NCBI GenBank assembly: GCA_017550405.1
Contig: JAFZPH010000010.1
Coordinates: 1 to 40,645, forward strand
DNA from: Bacteroidales bacterium
GTDB lineage: Bacteria > Bacteroidota > Bacteroidia > Bacteroidales > P3
Direction of reading: 5' to 3'
Length of the DNA: 40,645 nt
The position numbers and the translations under genes were made by a program. Shown here piece by piece: positions 23,582 through 33,188 of the stretch (position 1 is its first letter; every line of letters begins with the position of its first letter). The notes below the pieces were generated by a model. That model was not told where the DNA came from, made no database searches, and worked only from the letters and a program-made list of their open reading frames with translations.

Positions 23582-24895
23582 CTACATGTTTTCTAATGAG
23601 AGTCCTATTGTCTGTATCTGAAATTGCGGAAACAGTGGTCTGATTAGTTTCACCTTTTCGTTTAGGACTCCGAGGTCTATCTTACTGCGGTTACGCTTCA
23701 CTTCGGCGATAGTGACCTGTCGGTCAAGGCCACGGATTGCTATCATGTCTATTTCGTTTTCGCCACTGCGATCCCACCACGAAGAGACTTCCGTCACTCG
23801 CTGTTGCTCGGCATATTTCTGTCGGAAGTATTTCTCAAGCATCAAGCCACTGTATTGTGTGTATCCATTGGCAATAGCCTCTCGAAGTAGAGGCATATTG
23901 TCCATTGCCAGTATTTGACTATTAGGTGCAATGAAGCGGAACCAGAAGGCCAGGAAATTGTCGTTCAGACGCCACCGCACATTGCGACACCCAGGTTTGC
24001 TCCCGTACGGCAGGTTGCGTTGAATGAGAGAGTACTCATTCTCGAGCATCTGCATGTACTGTCCTGTACTCTTCCCCACCACGCTGTCAACCTCTTTTTG
24101 AGTAGTCATGCCAGAGGCAATGAGCTGGAGGATGCCAAAGTAGTTGGTGTATTGTCTTCCGAATTCTCCAATCAGCATGTCAGGAGCCTCATTCAAGAAA
24201 CGGGAGCCGACGGAGCAGATAGAATTGAGCATGCGGTCTTTGTTGGTTTCCCCTTGATCCATCAACAGGCTTACGTACATGGGTACTCCGCCTGTGACGG
24301 TGTATAGAAAGAGCAAATCTTCGGGTGAATACTGATGGTTGTGTTCTTGTAGAATTAGTTTCAACGTGTCGGTTCGAAATGGCTTGAGAATGATTTTATG
24401 CGTCATGCGCCCAAACAATGGTTCTTTGCTATTCTCGAAAATTCGTTTCATCATGGAATAGATGGAACCACACACGATGAAATTGATTTTCGACCGCTGA
24501 TGGTACATGTCCCACAGGTATTGCAGCCGTCCAAAAAATTCAGGACTGACGTATTCCAGCTCCTGAAACTCGTCAATCACCAGTGTCAGTTGTTCTCTCT
24601 CACCGTATTGAAACAGCTGCTCAATCAGTTCGTGAAGTCTCAGATTGTGTCCAACAATGCGAATGTCTGTTTGGCGCTCTACCGACTGTTGAAACATTTG
24701 GCTGAGTACGCCTTCGCTGGTGCGATTGGCAAAAAGGTAGACAAAATTGTGCTTGTCACCAAGAGTGTTTAATATTAACGAGGTCTTGCCTACGCGTCGC
24801 CGACCTATCAGAACCGTCATTGTTGCGGTCAGAAATGACTGTTCCCATATTTTTTTCAGACAATCTGATTCTTGTTCTCTGCCGTAGAATTCCAT
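23582..24895 (-). CDS. Archaeal-type P-loop ATPase with C-terminal DUF234 nuclease-like domain
   Basis: The 437-aa protein starts with FYGREQESDCLKKIW and has Walker A GRRRVGKTSL (about residues 31-40), Walker B LTLVIDEFQELEY, and a winged-helix middle part with TGGVPMYVSLLM. The C-terminal domain reads WWDRSGENEIDMIAI followed by VTIAEVKRN, which fits the E-D-ExK pattern of PD-(D/E)XK nuclease folds found in DUF234. Such ATPases are common and mobile in Bacteroidetes, and their cellular role is not established. It is flanked by the broken insertion sequence. It seems to be transcribed alone from a promoter at 24940 that overlaps a perfect dyad. A defence, toxin or DNA-handling role would be inference only. 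Confidence 0.88.
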   Translation of the reverse strand: MEFYGREQESDCLKKIWEQSFLTATMTVLIGRRRVGKTSLILNTLGDKHNFVYLFANRTSEGVLSQMFQQSVERQTDIRIVGHNLRLHELIEQLFQYGEREQLTLVIDEFQELEYVSPEFFGRLQYLWDMYHQRSKINFIVCGSIYSMMKRIFENSKEPLFGRMTHKIILKPFRTDTLKLILQEHNHQYSPEDLLFLYTVTGGVPMYVSLLMDQGETNKDRMLNSICSVGSRFLNEAPDMLIGEFGRQYTNYFGILQLIASGMTTQKEVDSVVGKSTGQYMQMLENEYSLIQRNLPYGSKPGCRNVRWRLNDNFLAFWFRFIAPNSQILAMDNMPLLREAIANGYTQYSGLMLEKYFRQKYAEQQRVTEVSSWWDRSGENEIDMIAIRGLDRQVTIAEVKRNRSKIDLGVLNEKVKLIRPLFPQFQIQTIGLSLENM

Positions 24896-24918
24896 TATAT
24901 CAGCATTTTAAATAATGA

Positions 24919-24947
24919 CCATTACCGTAATGGCAATTACAAAAATA
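24919..24947 (-). promoter_or_regulatory. Promoter and operator-like dyad of the ATPase gene
   Basis: TATTTTTG on the minus strand (24940-24947) is a minus-7 box. Just downstream, where transcription should start, 24919-24933 is a perfect 15-nt dyad (7-bp arms CCATTAC and GTAATGG around one central base). A repressor could sit there. Confidence 0.5.
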
Positions 24948-25114
24948 CAAAAAAAATTTTATATGTTATTTAGAAAATGTGTATTTTTATCCCAGATTAG
25001 TCATTGGAATAGAGATTCATCTTTTTCAAGTGTGTTGGAAAATAACATAGTTGGATAAGGATAAAGAAAGATAACGGGAGTATTTGTGGAATAGGTAAAG
25101 AAACTCGGCTATTG

Positions 25115-26149
25115 TTTAATATAAGACTGATTTTTTTGCAGTGCGATGACAGAATAAGCTCAATCATAGTGTCCCGAAAATGAAGAAGAGCCAGTGACAC
25201 TTCGATAACGAGGTGGGGAATATAATGACAATGAGATAGTTTGGCAAAAAACAGTCATTTGTTGTATTCGATGATTGACGACTTCAGGCAGCGCTACAAG
25301 CTCGACGACGACTTTGTAGTGGTGGCCGATGTGGGACTGATGAACGCGGACAACGTGAGGCTGCTCAGGGATGCCGGATACAGGTATGTGATAGGGGCAA
25401 GAATCAAAAGCGAGAAGGAGGATGTCAGGAGATGGGTGCTCGGATGGCACAAGAGGGCCGGCGAATATATCGAACACAGGCGCGGCAACGGGGAGAGGCT
25501 CATTGTGGGATACTCGGAGACGAGGGCGAAGAAGGATGCATACAACAGGAATCGCGGGTGGAGCGGATCCGCAAGGCGTACAGTTGCGGGACACTGACGA
25601 AGGCGCAGGTGAACAAGAGGGGCTACAACAGGTTCCTTGAGATAAGAAAGGACGTGGTAGTCCGCATCAGCGAGGAAAAGATACTGGAGGACGTCAGATG
25701 GGGCGGGCTGAAAGGATATGTGACAAACACAGACCTCCCTGCGGAGGATGTCGTCGCCCAGTATCGCGGGCTCTGGGTAGTGGAGCGCGCCTTTCGCATC
25801 TCGAAAGGGACTTTGGACATGCGCCCGATGTTCCACTTCAACGAACGCAGGGTAGAGGCACATGTCTGCATCTGCTTTGCAGCAGACAAAGTGTATAAGG
25901 AGCTGGAATGCATCATCGCGATAACCGACATTCCTATGAGCGTGGACAAGGTACTTGACATTGCAAGGACAATCACGACCATCCGCGTCAAGATGCCGCA
26001 GAACCATGAAGTATACACCAAGACACTATTTCTTTCTGACCAGCAGAAGGCCATCCAGCCACTATTCGACTTGGCCGGTCTGTGGGTGCTGTGATGCTGG
26101 GTGAATCATTGACGAAGTCAGGTGGCAAAAATCAGTCATATGTTGTATT
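25115..26149 (+). mobile_element. Decayed IS1634-like insertion sequence
   Basis: The segment holds a broken transposase and end-like sequences. A motif close to GACTGATTTTTGCCA occurs near 25125-25140 on the plus strand, and as its reverse complement at both 25242-25257 and 26123-26138. The latter two belong to 27-nt direct copies (25242-25268 and 26123-26149) that differ at only two positions. The outer left motif and the right copy are inverted and may be the original terminal repeats. The intact element would be clearly longer. The boundaries are approximate. Confidence 0.5.
25241..26094 (+). pseudogene. 5'-truncated, frameshifted IS1634/IS4-family transposase
   Basis: Only the C-terminal half of a DDE transposase remains. 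The second catalytic Asp lies in VVVADVGLMNADN, and the C-terminal signature Y-X6-E-X6-K (YRGLWVVERAFRISK) gives the catalytic Glu; the N-terminal part with the first Asp is missing. Reading starts in the frame of 25241 and must move to the frame that ends at the stop 26092-26094. The switch lies within the G run 25556-25558, where restoring one G would join KKDAYNRNRG to VERIRKAYSCGTLTKAQ. The gene cannot make an active transposase. Transposition therefore would need help from an intact copy elsewhere. Confidence 0.85.
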
Positions 26150-26353
26150 AGAGTGAGAAACTTTTGTACGTTACAGGTGGGTGTCTGTTGTATTGGATGG
26201 CGCAATGTATATTTTTGCAGGTGGAACAGTGGGGGGGGGGAGATGTACATGGTGGATTTCTGTTCATAGTGTTGTTTGACATGTAAACATGGATAATACC
26301 CAGTAATCACTACTGGAGGCGGTTTTCCATCGACAGATTTGGGTTAATAATAC

Positions 26354-26384
26354 AAAAAAGGGATGCTCAGAATCGGGCATCCCT
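26354..26384 (-). terminator. Terminator of the 2172-aa adhesin gene
   Basis: Arms AGGGATGC (26359-26366) and GCATCCCT (26377-26384) are perfect, with a 10-nt loop. On the minus strand the stem is followed by six U residues (26354-26359). Between the IS end and this site the gene-free stretch also holds a ten-G run at 26231-26240 and, nearer the gene, a perfect dyad AAGTGTCA-G-TGACACTT at 26401-26417. Confidence 0.85.
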
Positions 26385-26432
26385 ATTTGAAGATCAGGTC
26401 AAGTGTCAGTGACACTTGCCTGGAGGAAGGGA

Positions 26433-26504
26433 TTAGCGGCGGACAACCACACGACGTGCGGTCTCGTTGCCGACCTGGACCAGATAGACACCCGAGGCGG
26501 GCAT
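26433..26504 (-). repeat. 72-nt sequence identical to 16365-16436
   Basis: The last 23 codons plus stop (MPASGVYLVQVGNETARRVV and on to the end) are identical at every nucleotide in this gene and in the cohesin-like gene at 16365-16436. The match stops sharply on both sides: upstream codons of the same sorting domain have diverged, and downstream sequences differ. Confidence 0.95.
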
Positions 26505-29500
26505 GGCAATGGTCTCTTCGACATCGGAACCGGTGCGCTGGGCAACCAGACGGCCTACGAGGTCGTAGACACGGATGGTCTGCTGTGCGGCACCACGGAC
26601 GATGATGTTGTTGTTCGTGCTGAAGATGATGATGTTGGAGGCGTTCACATCGTCAATGCCGACGGCTTGCTCGAAGATGGCGGAAATTTCGGTTTCTGCC
26701 TCATTGAGCATACGGGTGATAGTGGCATCGGTGCTGAACACGTTGCCGTTGATGGACCAGCCAATGAAGCGGAATCCATTGTAGGCAACGGCTTGGATGG
26801 TGACGTTATCGCCGATGTGGCCGAGGTAGGTGTTGGTCTCAACATCGTTGATGAGGATGCGGCCAGCGTAGGAGTCGAAGTTGACGGTGAGGGTGGCAGG
26901 CTGAGGAACAGGCTCAAAGACTGCATAGAACTCAACGTCGGCAGTGTCCATAGTGAAGGAGTAGGTGGGTTCGGTGGAGAAGAACCACCACTCGAAGGCG
27001 CCGAATGCCTCGTATGCCCAGCCAAGGAAGACATAGCCATCGTTAGGTGTGGCGGTGAGGGTGACGGTGGAGTTCTCGTAGTAGAGGCCGGTGCCACTGA
27101 CAGTACCCATGTTGGCTTCGGGTGCTACGTGGACGGTCACATTGTGCTGCGGGATGGCCTGGAAGGTGGCAGTGTAGGATGCGTTGCCAGTAACAAGGAT
27201 GGTACGGACAGGATCGGTGTTGCCATCGTTCCACTCAACGAAGGTGCAGTAGGCAGCGGGCGTTGCGGTGATGGTGACCGTGGTGTTGTAGGCATAGTTG
27301 CCGGTACCGGTGACGTTGCCAAGGGTGTTGTCGTTGGCATAGACATTGATGGTGTACATGTTGGCAACAAAGTTGGGAGTGATGGTCATCTCGACACCAG
27401 CCATGAAGGCGGGAATGACATACTCGAGCGGGTTGTTGTTGATGGAGTCGAGCAGTGTGCCGATACTAGTGTGCCAGTTGGCGAAGTGATAACCGGTGTT
27501 GGCAACAGCCTGAGCATTGATGGTGTCGCCTACATGGTAGATATATACTCCGGGAACAGGAGTGATGGTGCCCATAGCGGTGTCGACATTGGCGAAGATG
27601 ATGGTGACGGAGTCGTAGTCGAACTCAGCAGTGTAGGTTGCATTGCCGGAGACCACGATGGTGCGGACAGCATGGGTGTCGCCATCGTTCCACTGTACGA
27701 AGTGGCGATGAGAGGCAGCCAGTGCGGTGATGGTCAGTGTGTCGCCAGGATTGTAGGCATAGGTGCCGGGAGTCGGGATGGTGGTACCCATGGTGACATC
27801 GGAGACACCGATGGTGATATCGTAGGTGGAGACAGGAGCAAGTACGAGGCTGTCGATACCTACGCAGTAGCCATAATCGTCGGCAAAGTTGAAAGCAATC
27901 TGTGTGGTGCTGGAGGGTGAGGGAATGACCAGCGAGACAGGAGTCCAGCTGCCGACATTGTAATCGTAGACACCGAGGATGTTCCAAGCGGAGTCGGCAG
28001 AATTGCGGTAGGAAACAGTGAGTTCGTTCTGGTCGCCACTCCATACGGGGTTGATGTAAACGAAGCTGAGGACTGCGCTCTCATAACCCGAGATGTCGAA
28101 TATGGGAGAGAGGAGGATGTCCGAACCCGAGCCAGTGCCGTTAGCAAAGGCGGAGGTGCCGCTATAGGCAGAGTGTCCACCGGAGGCGCTGGAACCGATA
28201 AACCATTTGCTGCCGGTGTTCTGCCAGCAGTTGAGAGTGGAAGAGGTATTATCGAATGTCTCGTAGTAGGGGTTGGCAGTGGTTACAGCGATGGCGTCGC
28301 AGGCTGTAGTGAAGGTGGTAGCTGTGCTCCAGTTGCTCTGGTCGGTGCTGCTGCAGACAGCCATGACATCAACCGTGTAGGTGGTGTTGGCGTAGAGACC
28401 GGTGAGCGTGGTGGAGGTGCCGGAGACGGTGACATAATAGGTCGAGAGTGAGTCGATGGCATAGCGCACTCTGAAACTGGTCTGGGTGCTGTCGGCGGGT
28501 GTCCAGGAGACGGTGGCCGTGTGGGCAGTGATATTGCTCACGGTCACACCGTAAGGATCGGCACAATCAGCCTGTGGCATGACATGCAGGCTATAGTCGT
28601 GAACCACAGCGTAGCTGCTGGTGAAGCAGGGATTGGCGTTGGCAGCAGCTTCGATGGAACCGGTGTAGCTGTCGAAATAGCTGTCGGCGCCGGCAATACG
28701 CATGCGATAGACACCAGTGTCCTGCGAACCGGGAACGACGAAGCCGGCATTGAGGACGGTGGGGTTGGTACTGGGAGCAGTGCCAACGTAGACAACCTCG
28801 TCGCCGTCGAAGGTGAGGCTATTGTCCCAGTCGACCCAAATGACGGTGCCATAGGTGTAGCCAGTGGCATAGGTGATGTTGAGGTTCAGCATGCTGCCAG
28901 CATAAGCGGCACCCACCATGTCGTGGTAATTGCCATAGTAGGGAGAGCTGGTGGGACGCTGGCTGTTGTTGACAACTTCAGTGCCGGTACCGAAGGTGAC
29001 ATTGGAGATACCTAGGTTGTCGCAAGAAGTGGGGTTGGGCTGGCAGTAGCCAGTGTAGAAGGTAGCATTCTGGCTCCAGTTGCTCTGGTCGGAGACACTG
29101 CACACGGCCTTGACGGCGACGTTGTAATAAGTCTCGGGCTGGAGGCCGTAGATGGTGGTGGTGTTGCCAAGGACGTTGAAATTGGTGTAGGCAACCGTAT
29201 CGGCTACAGTGTAGCGCACTTCGAAGTTGGTTTGAGTGCTGTCGGCGTCCCAGGTGATGGTGGCACTGGTGGGAGTGACACTTACGACAGAGACGTTGTA
29301 AGGATCGGCGCAGGAAGCGGAGGGCAGCACATGCAGCGAGTAGTCATGAGCCACAGACCATGAAGAGGTGAAGCAGGGATCGGCGCCGGCAGCGGCTTCG
29401 ATGGAGCCGATGTAGTTGTCGAAATAGCTGTCAGCACCTGCTATACGCATGCGGTAGACACCAGAAGGCTGAGAGGAGGGAATCATGAAACCGGCATAGA

Positions 29501-32500
29501 AGACCGTGGGGTCGTTGCTGGGAGCATCACCAACAAAGACAACCTCGTTGCTGTCGAAGGTGCGGCTGTTGTCCCAGTCGACCCAGACGATGGTACCGTA
29601 GGTGTAGCCAGTGGAATAGGTGATGTTCAGGTTAACAGTGTTGCCGGCAGGCACGGCACCGACCATGTCGTGGTAGTCGCCATAGAAGGGTGCGCTGGTG
29701 GGATACTGGCTGTTGTTGACAATCTCGTCGCCAAAGCCGAAGGTGACATTGGTGATGCCCTGGCCGTCGCGAGAAGTGGGGTTGGGCTCGCAGTAGCTGG
29801 CAGGAGCAGAGACCACCATGCTGTCGATAGCGATGCAGTAGCCATAGGCGTTGTAAGCGTCGAAGGCAATCTGCAGGGTGCTGGAGACCGTGGGGATGGT
29901 CAGCGAGACAGGGGTCCAGTCAGTGACACTGGTATTGTAGGTGTCAAGGGTGTCCCAAGCTGCGGTGTCGCTGTTGCGGTAAAGGACAGTGAGCACATTC
30001 TGGTCACCAGCCCACTGGGGGTTGATATAGACGAAGTCGAGGGTGGCGTAGTCGGAACCGGTGAGGTCGAGTACGGGAGTGTACAGGGTGCCATAGCCAT
30101 TGCCGCTACGACCATTGAAGAAGTAGGCATCGCCGCTGTAAGCGTTGAAAGAACCGCTGTTCGAGTGGTTGTTGACAATCCAAGAGGGACCGCCATCTCT
30201 GGACTCGTCATTCCAGCATTCGAGCGTGACAGAGGTGGTGTCGAAGGTCTCGTAGAAAGGATTGTTGGCGTCGACAACGATGGGAGCGCATGAGGCGCTG
30301 GGGGTAGTGAAGATGACGGGAGAGGTGTATTCACTGGTCACAGCATTCACAGTGTCGCAGAAAGAGAGGACTGATACGGAGTAGGTGGTGTTGGGGGTAA
30401 GACCTGAAAATGAGAAGAAAGTGTCGGCAGTTGAGAAGTAGTAGGTCTGAGTAGGATCAGTTATTTTTAAGCCGTAATATGACAGGCTGCTCTCGTCGGG
30501 AGTCCAGTAAACAACAACACTGGTATCGGTCATATCGGTCACGGTCAAATTGGAGGGAGCGACACAAGGATTATCGAGAACAACAGTGATACTGAGGTTG
30601 TCGATGGCTACGGGAGGCTGAGCTCCGCCGCTGGCATCGTTGGCCCAAATGAATACAAGATTGTACGTGTTAGTGCTGTCGAAGGTGACAGTGTCCATCT
30701 GTGTCATCCAATTGGAGCTGCTGAGGTTAAGCTTGGAACCGCCATCAAGGGGAATCCAGCCTTCGGGGTTGGTGTTGCGGAAACTATAAGGTACAGCACC
30801 ATTCGGGCTTACGCCTCCGAAGAATTCTTCAGTTACGGGGACAAGGAATGCACGCAGATAGTCGTAGTTGCTTTCACCGGTTGCCTTCCAGTCGAAAGCG
30901 AAAGCTACATTGCTTGACAGGAAGGAGAAAGTCTTGATGGCATAGGACCATTGAGTACCCGACACGGTGTAAGCGTTCGAGACACCACCGTCGTTGGAAA
31001 TATACAAGGCTTTGGTGCCGCCATTGTTGATGGCTTCACCTACGACCCACTTGTTGGTATTGTCGTTGGCGAGCAACCAGGTGGAGGGGCTTTCGAATGT
31101 CTCGGTGTAAGGCGTATGGGTAAGGATAGGAGTGGGTATCATTATAGTGGAAAATGATACGGGCAGGCTCCATTCGCTTTGGTCAGTGGGACTGCACATG
31201 GCTTTGACGTAAACGTTATAGAAGGTGGCCTGCGACAGACCTGTCAAGGTGGCGGTGGTGCCGACGACGGTGTCGTAAGACATCACACTGAGGCCATCTC
31301 CTGCAGGTGCGTAGGCAACCACGAAGTTGGTGGTGGTGGAGTCGGCAGGTGTCCACGTGATGGTGGCTGAGGAAAGGGAAGCGTTGGTTACAACAACATC
31401 GGTGGGACGGAAACAGGTGGGAGTGGTGATCAACTGGACATCGTCGATGTAGATGTAGTTGGTGGCAGCACCACCATCGGTATCAACCACAGGAGCGTAG
31501 AAAGCGATGTATTTGCCCGTGCCAGTGTAATTGGCGAAGTCAATCTCGTTGAACTGAATCGTGGAAGCGGGCAGGGAGGTCATGTTGACCAGCTGAACCA
31601 GCTCGAAAGTGGTGATGTCGGTGGGGTCGGACATGACGCCAACCTGAATCAGAGAGCGGTAAGTGGCAGAGGTAGTGGTGTAACGTTTTGAGTTGAAACG
31701 GAGGGTGAGCCCCGAAACATCAAGGGAGGCATCCAGTTCAGGCAGCGCAGCGTAGCAATAATATGAATTGCCAGTGGCTGAACTGGGTTTGTAGCTATAG
31801 AAATAGAGGCCTCTCGTGCCGTTGATGGCAGCGGTGGAGTAAGGGTAAGGATAAGCGGTAGAGCTGTTGGTACCCTTAGTCCAGCAGGGGCTGATGGGGT
31901 TGGATGAGCCAGAGCCGTAAGCCTCGAAATCCTCCGTGTAAGGGAGGTCGAGGGCAGTCAAAGCGGAGCACAGGGTTCTGAACGTGGCGGTTTTTTCCGA
32001 GCTGGTGTCACCAACACCGCAGATAGCACGGACGCTGACGGTATATTCAGTGTTGGGTGCAAGCAGAATCAGGTTGGCCACAGTGTCGTTCAGCGTTATG
32101 GTAGTCATGCCCATGATGCCGGGATTGATAGTGCCAATCCATTCAGACTCGTTGCCTGCAGGGGTAAAGGAGACAGTGGCGGTAGTCGTGGTGATATTGC
32201 TGACAGTGATGGCAGCAGGACGGGGACAAGTGATAACAGGTCTGGTAAAAGTATAATAAGTGCTGGGGGCAGGCCATGAGCCCGAAGGCCAGGTAACGGT
32301 AGAACCCGAGGTGAAGTGGGTGGCAATGTTGTCGGAGTCAATAATCCAGCCGTCTTGTGAGTTAACACAAAGACCCTTCTGGTTGGCGGCAGCAGGCGCA
32401 GTGTTGGGTGCGGTGGAAGCCATGACGACTTCGATTTTGCCGGAAGGAAACATGTGGACCTGCCATTTGTACTTTTGGGCACGGGTGGAAGAAGTGAAAG

Positions 32501-32951
32501 TGCCAAGGCAGAACTCCACACACAGCATACTGTCGTTGTTGGCGTCGACCGTGTTCTCGGTATAGACGTAGTGAATCGTGTCGAGGAAATAGCCGTCGCA
32601 ACCCAGGAAATTAATCTTGGGATTGTTGGAGTTGGCATTGGTGTTGAATGGCGTAGAGTAGGCACTCGTGCCGGTTACCGTGGAACCCAGACGGAGGTTA
32701 CCGTCGGAATTCACGGAGAACTGGGTGTACACATCCTCGCCAAAGGGGAAGGTGAACCCAATGTTCTGCAACGAGGATGCACGGCCGTCGGCGTTGCCGG
32801 TACCCAGCAGGTTAGTGCTGTCGGTAATGGTAACCCACTTGGTAGCATCCACTCCCGTGGCGTACGTGTAGTCCGCCAGCGATTGCGCATTCGCTGCCCA
32901 TCCGACACATAGTGCCGCAACGAGCGTCAGAGAACGTAAAAATGCTTTCAT
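26433..32951 (-). CDS. Giant T9SS-secreted multidomain adhesin-like protein
   Basis: From ATG 32951 the protein has 2172 residues and a signal peptide (MKAFLRSLTLVAALCVGWAANAQ). The 22 in-frame codons before it are rejected because they precede the signal. Approximate domains: N-terminal beta domain 24-240; five fibronectin type III domains (about 243-325, 512-600, 793-880, 1212-1300, 1462-1550); four choice-of-anchor J/MAM-like sandwiches (334-503, 614-790, 895-1050, 1558-1707); two GEVED domains (1054-1213, 1303-1460); five divergent InlB-type repeats (1712-2090); and a T9SS type A sorting domain to the end. No catalytic motif is visible, so adhesion or matrix formation is the likely role. 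A full promoter lies about 160 nt upstream and a strong terminator downstream, so it is a single-gene unit. Confidence 0.88.
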   Translation of the reverse strand: MKAFLRSLTLVAALCVGWAANAQSLADYTYATGVDATKWVTITDSTNLLGTGNADGRASSLQNIGFTFPFGEDVYTQFSVNSDGNLRLGSTVTGTSAYSTPFNTNANSNNPKINFLGCDGYFLDTIHYVYTENTVDANNDSMLCVEFCLGTFTSSTRAQKYKWQVHMFPSGKIEVVMASTAPNTAPAAANQKGLCVNSQDGWIIDSDNIATHFTSGSTVTWPSGSWPAPSTYYTFTRPVITCPRPAAITVSNITTTTATVSFTPAGNESEWIGTINPGIMGMTTITLNDTVANLILLAPNTEYTVSVRAICGVGDTSSEKTATFRTLCSALTALDLPYTEDFEAYGSGSSNPISPCWTKGTNSSTAYPYPYSTAAINGTRGLYFYSYKPSSATGNSYYCYAALPELDASLDVSGLTLRFNSKRYTTTSATYRSLIQVGVMSDPTDITTFELVQLVNMTSLPASTIQFNEIDFANYTGTGKYIAFYAPVVDTDGGAATNYIYIDDVQLITTPTCFRPTDVVVTNASLSSATITWTPADSTTTNFVVAYAPAGDGLSVMSYDTVVGTTATLTGLSQATFYNVYVKAMCSPTDQSEWSLPVSFSTIMIPTPILTHTPYTETFESPSTWLLANDNTNKWVVGEAINNGGTKALYISNDGGVSNAYTVSGTQWSYAIKTFSFLSSNVAFAFDWKATGESNYDYLRAFLVPVTEEFFGGVSPNGAVPYSFRNTNPEGWIPLDGGSKLNLSSSNWMTQMDTVTFDSTNTYNLVFIWANDASGGAQPPVAIDNLSITVVLDNPCVAPSNLTVTDMTDTSVVVYWTPDESSLSYYGLKITDPTQTYYFSTADTFFSFSGLTPNTTYSVSVLSFCDTVNAVTSEYTSPVIFTTPSASCAPIVVDANNPFYETFDTTSVTLECWNDESRDGGPSWIVNNHSNSGSFNAYSGDAYFFNGRSGNGYGTLYTPVLDLTGSDYATLDFVYINPQWAGDQNVLTVLYRNSDTAAWDTLDTYNTSVTDWTPVSLTIPTVSSTLQIAFDAYNAYGYCIAIDSMVVSAPASYCEPNPTSRDGQGITNVTFGFGDEIVNNSQYPTSAPFYGDYHDMVGAVPAGNTVNLNITYSTGYTYGTIVWVDWDNSRTFDSNEVVFVGDAPSNDPTVFYAGFMIPSSQPSGVYRMRIAGADSYFDNYIGSIEAAAGADPCFTSSWSVAHDYSLHVLPSASCADPYNVSVVSVTPTSATITWDADSTQTNFEVRYTVADTVAYTNFNVLGNTTTIYGLQPETYYNVAVKAVCSVSDQSNWSQNATFYTGYCQPNPTSCDNLGISNVTFGTGTEVVNNSQRPTSSPYYGNYHDMVGAAYAGSMLNLNITYATGYTYGTVIWVDWDNSLTFDGDEVVYVGTAPSTNPTVLNAGFVVPGSQDTGVYRMRIAGADSYFDSYTGSIEAAANANPCFTSSYAVVHDYSLHVMPQADCADPYGVTVSNITAHTATVSWTPADSTQTSFRVRYAIDSLSTYYVTVSGTSTTLTGLYANTTYTVDVMAVCSSTDQSNWSTATTFTTACDAIAVTTANPYYETFDNTSSTLNCWQNTGSKWFIGSSASGGHSAYSGTSAFANGTGSGSDILLSPIFDISGYESAVLSFVYINPVWSGDQNELTVSYRNSADSAWNILGVYDYNVGSWTPVSLVIPSPSSTTQIAFNFADDYGYCVGIDSLVLAPVSTYDITIGVSDVTMGTTIPTPGTYAYNPGDTLTITALAASHRHFVQWNDGDTHAVRTIVVSGNATYTAEFDYDSVTIIFANVDTAMGTITPVPGVYIYHVGDTINAQAVANTGYHFANWHTSIGTLLDSINNNPLEYVIPAFMAGVEMTITPNFVANMYTINVYANDNTLGNVTGTGNYAYNTTVTITATPAAYCTFVEWNDGNTDPVRTILVTGNASYTATFQAIPQHNVTVHVAPEANMGTVSGTGLYYENSTVTLTATPNDGYVFLGWAYEAFGAFEWWFFSTEPTYSFTMDTADVEFYAVFEPVPQPATLTVNFDSYAGRILINDVETNTYLGHIGDNVTIQAVAYNGFRFIGWSINGNVFSTDATITRMLNEAETEISAIFEQAVGIDDVNASNIIIFSTNNNIIVRGAAQQTIRVYDLVGRLVAQRTGSDVEETIAMPASGVYLVQVGNETARRVVVRR
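28298..29791 (-). repeat. In-gene tandem duplication, 747-nt period
   Basis: Two adjacent copies of a GEVED-plus-fibronectin block (about 29045-29791 and 28298-29044) encode 249 residues each. The period is exact in codons and the GEVED halves are highly similar in DNA, so this is a fairly recent duplication within the adhesin. Confidence 0.75.
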
Positions 32952-33108
32952 AAACTTGTGAATTTTAATTAATGATTGATTTGAAAATATGATTGTCCAA
33001 ATAATATTTCTTTGCACAGGAATATGTGCAAAGAAGATTGCGTAAACGATTGATAATATTTATCCTTACGTGAATCGTCAAACATAATAGGTGTTCCCTT
33101 CGAAAAAG

Positions 33109-33170
33109 CAAAGATACAACTTTTTCCTGACAATACAACTTTACAGCATGGAATATTATTAACATGCTGT
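33109..33170 (-). promoter_or_regulatory. Adhesin promoter with upstream dyad
   Basis: On the minus strand TTG (33136-33138), 19 nt, and TATCTTTG (33109-33116) give a full Bacteroidota promoter. Directly upstream, ACAGCATG (33143-33150) and CATGCTGT (33163-33170) form a perfect inverted repeat with a 12-nt spacer. This is the position expected for an activator site. The dyad could instead help to end prmA transcription, but no U tract follows it on the minus strand. Confidence 0.65.
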
Positions 33171-33188
33171 TAAAAACCGCTGTCGGTG

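Noticed and set aside
26231..26240. Run of ten G as a phase-variation switch
   Set aside because: It lies in non-coding DNA between a terminator and a dead IS, not in a coding start or promoter of an identified gene.
26403..27920. Long plus-strand ORF of 505 codons
   Set aside because: It is antisense to the end of the T9SS adhesin, whose InlB repeats and sorting domain are clear on the minus strand. Its Gly/Asp/Val-rich composition is that of a reverse-frame shadow.
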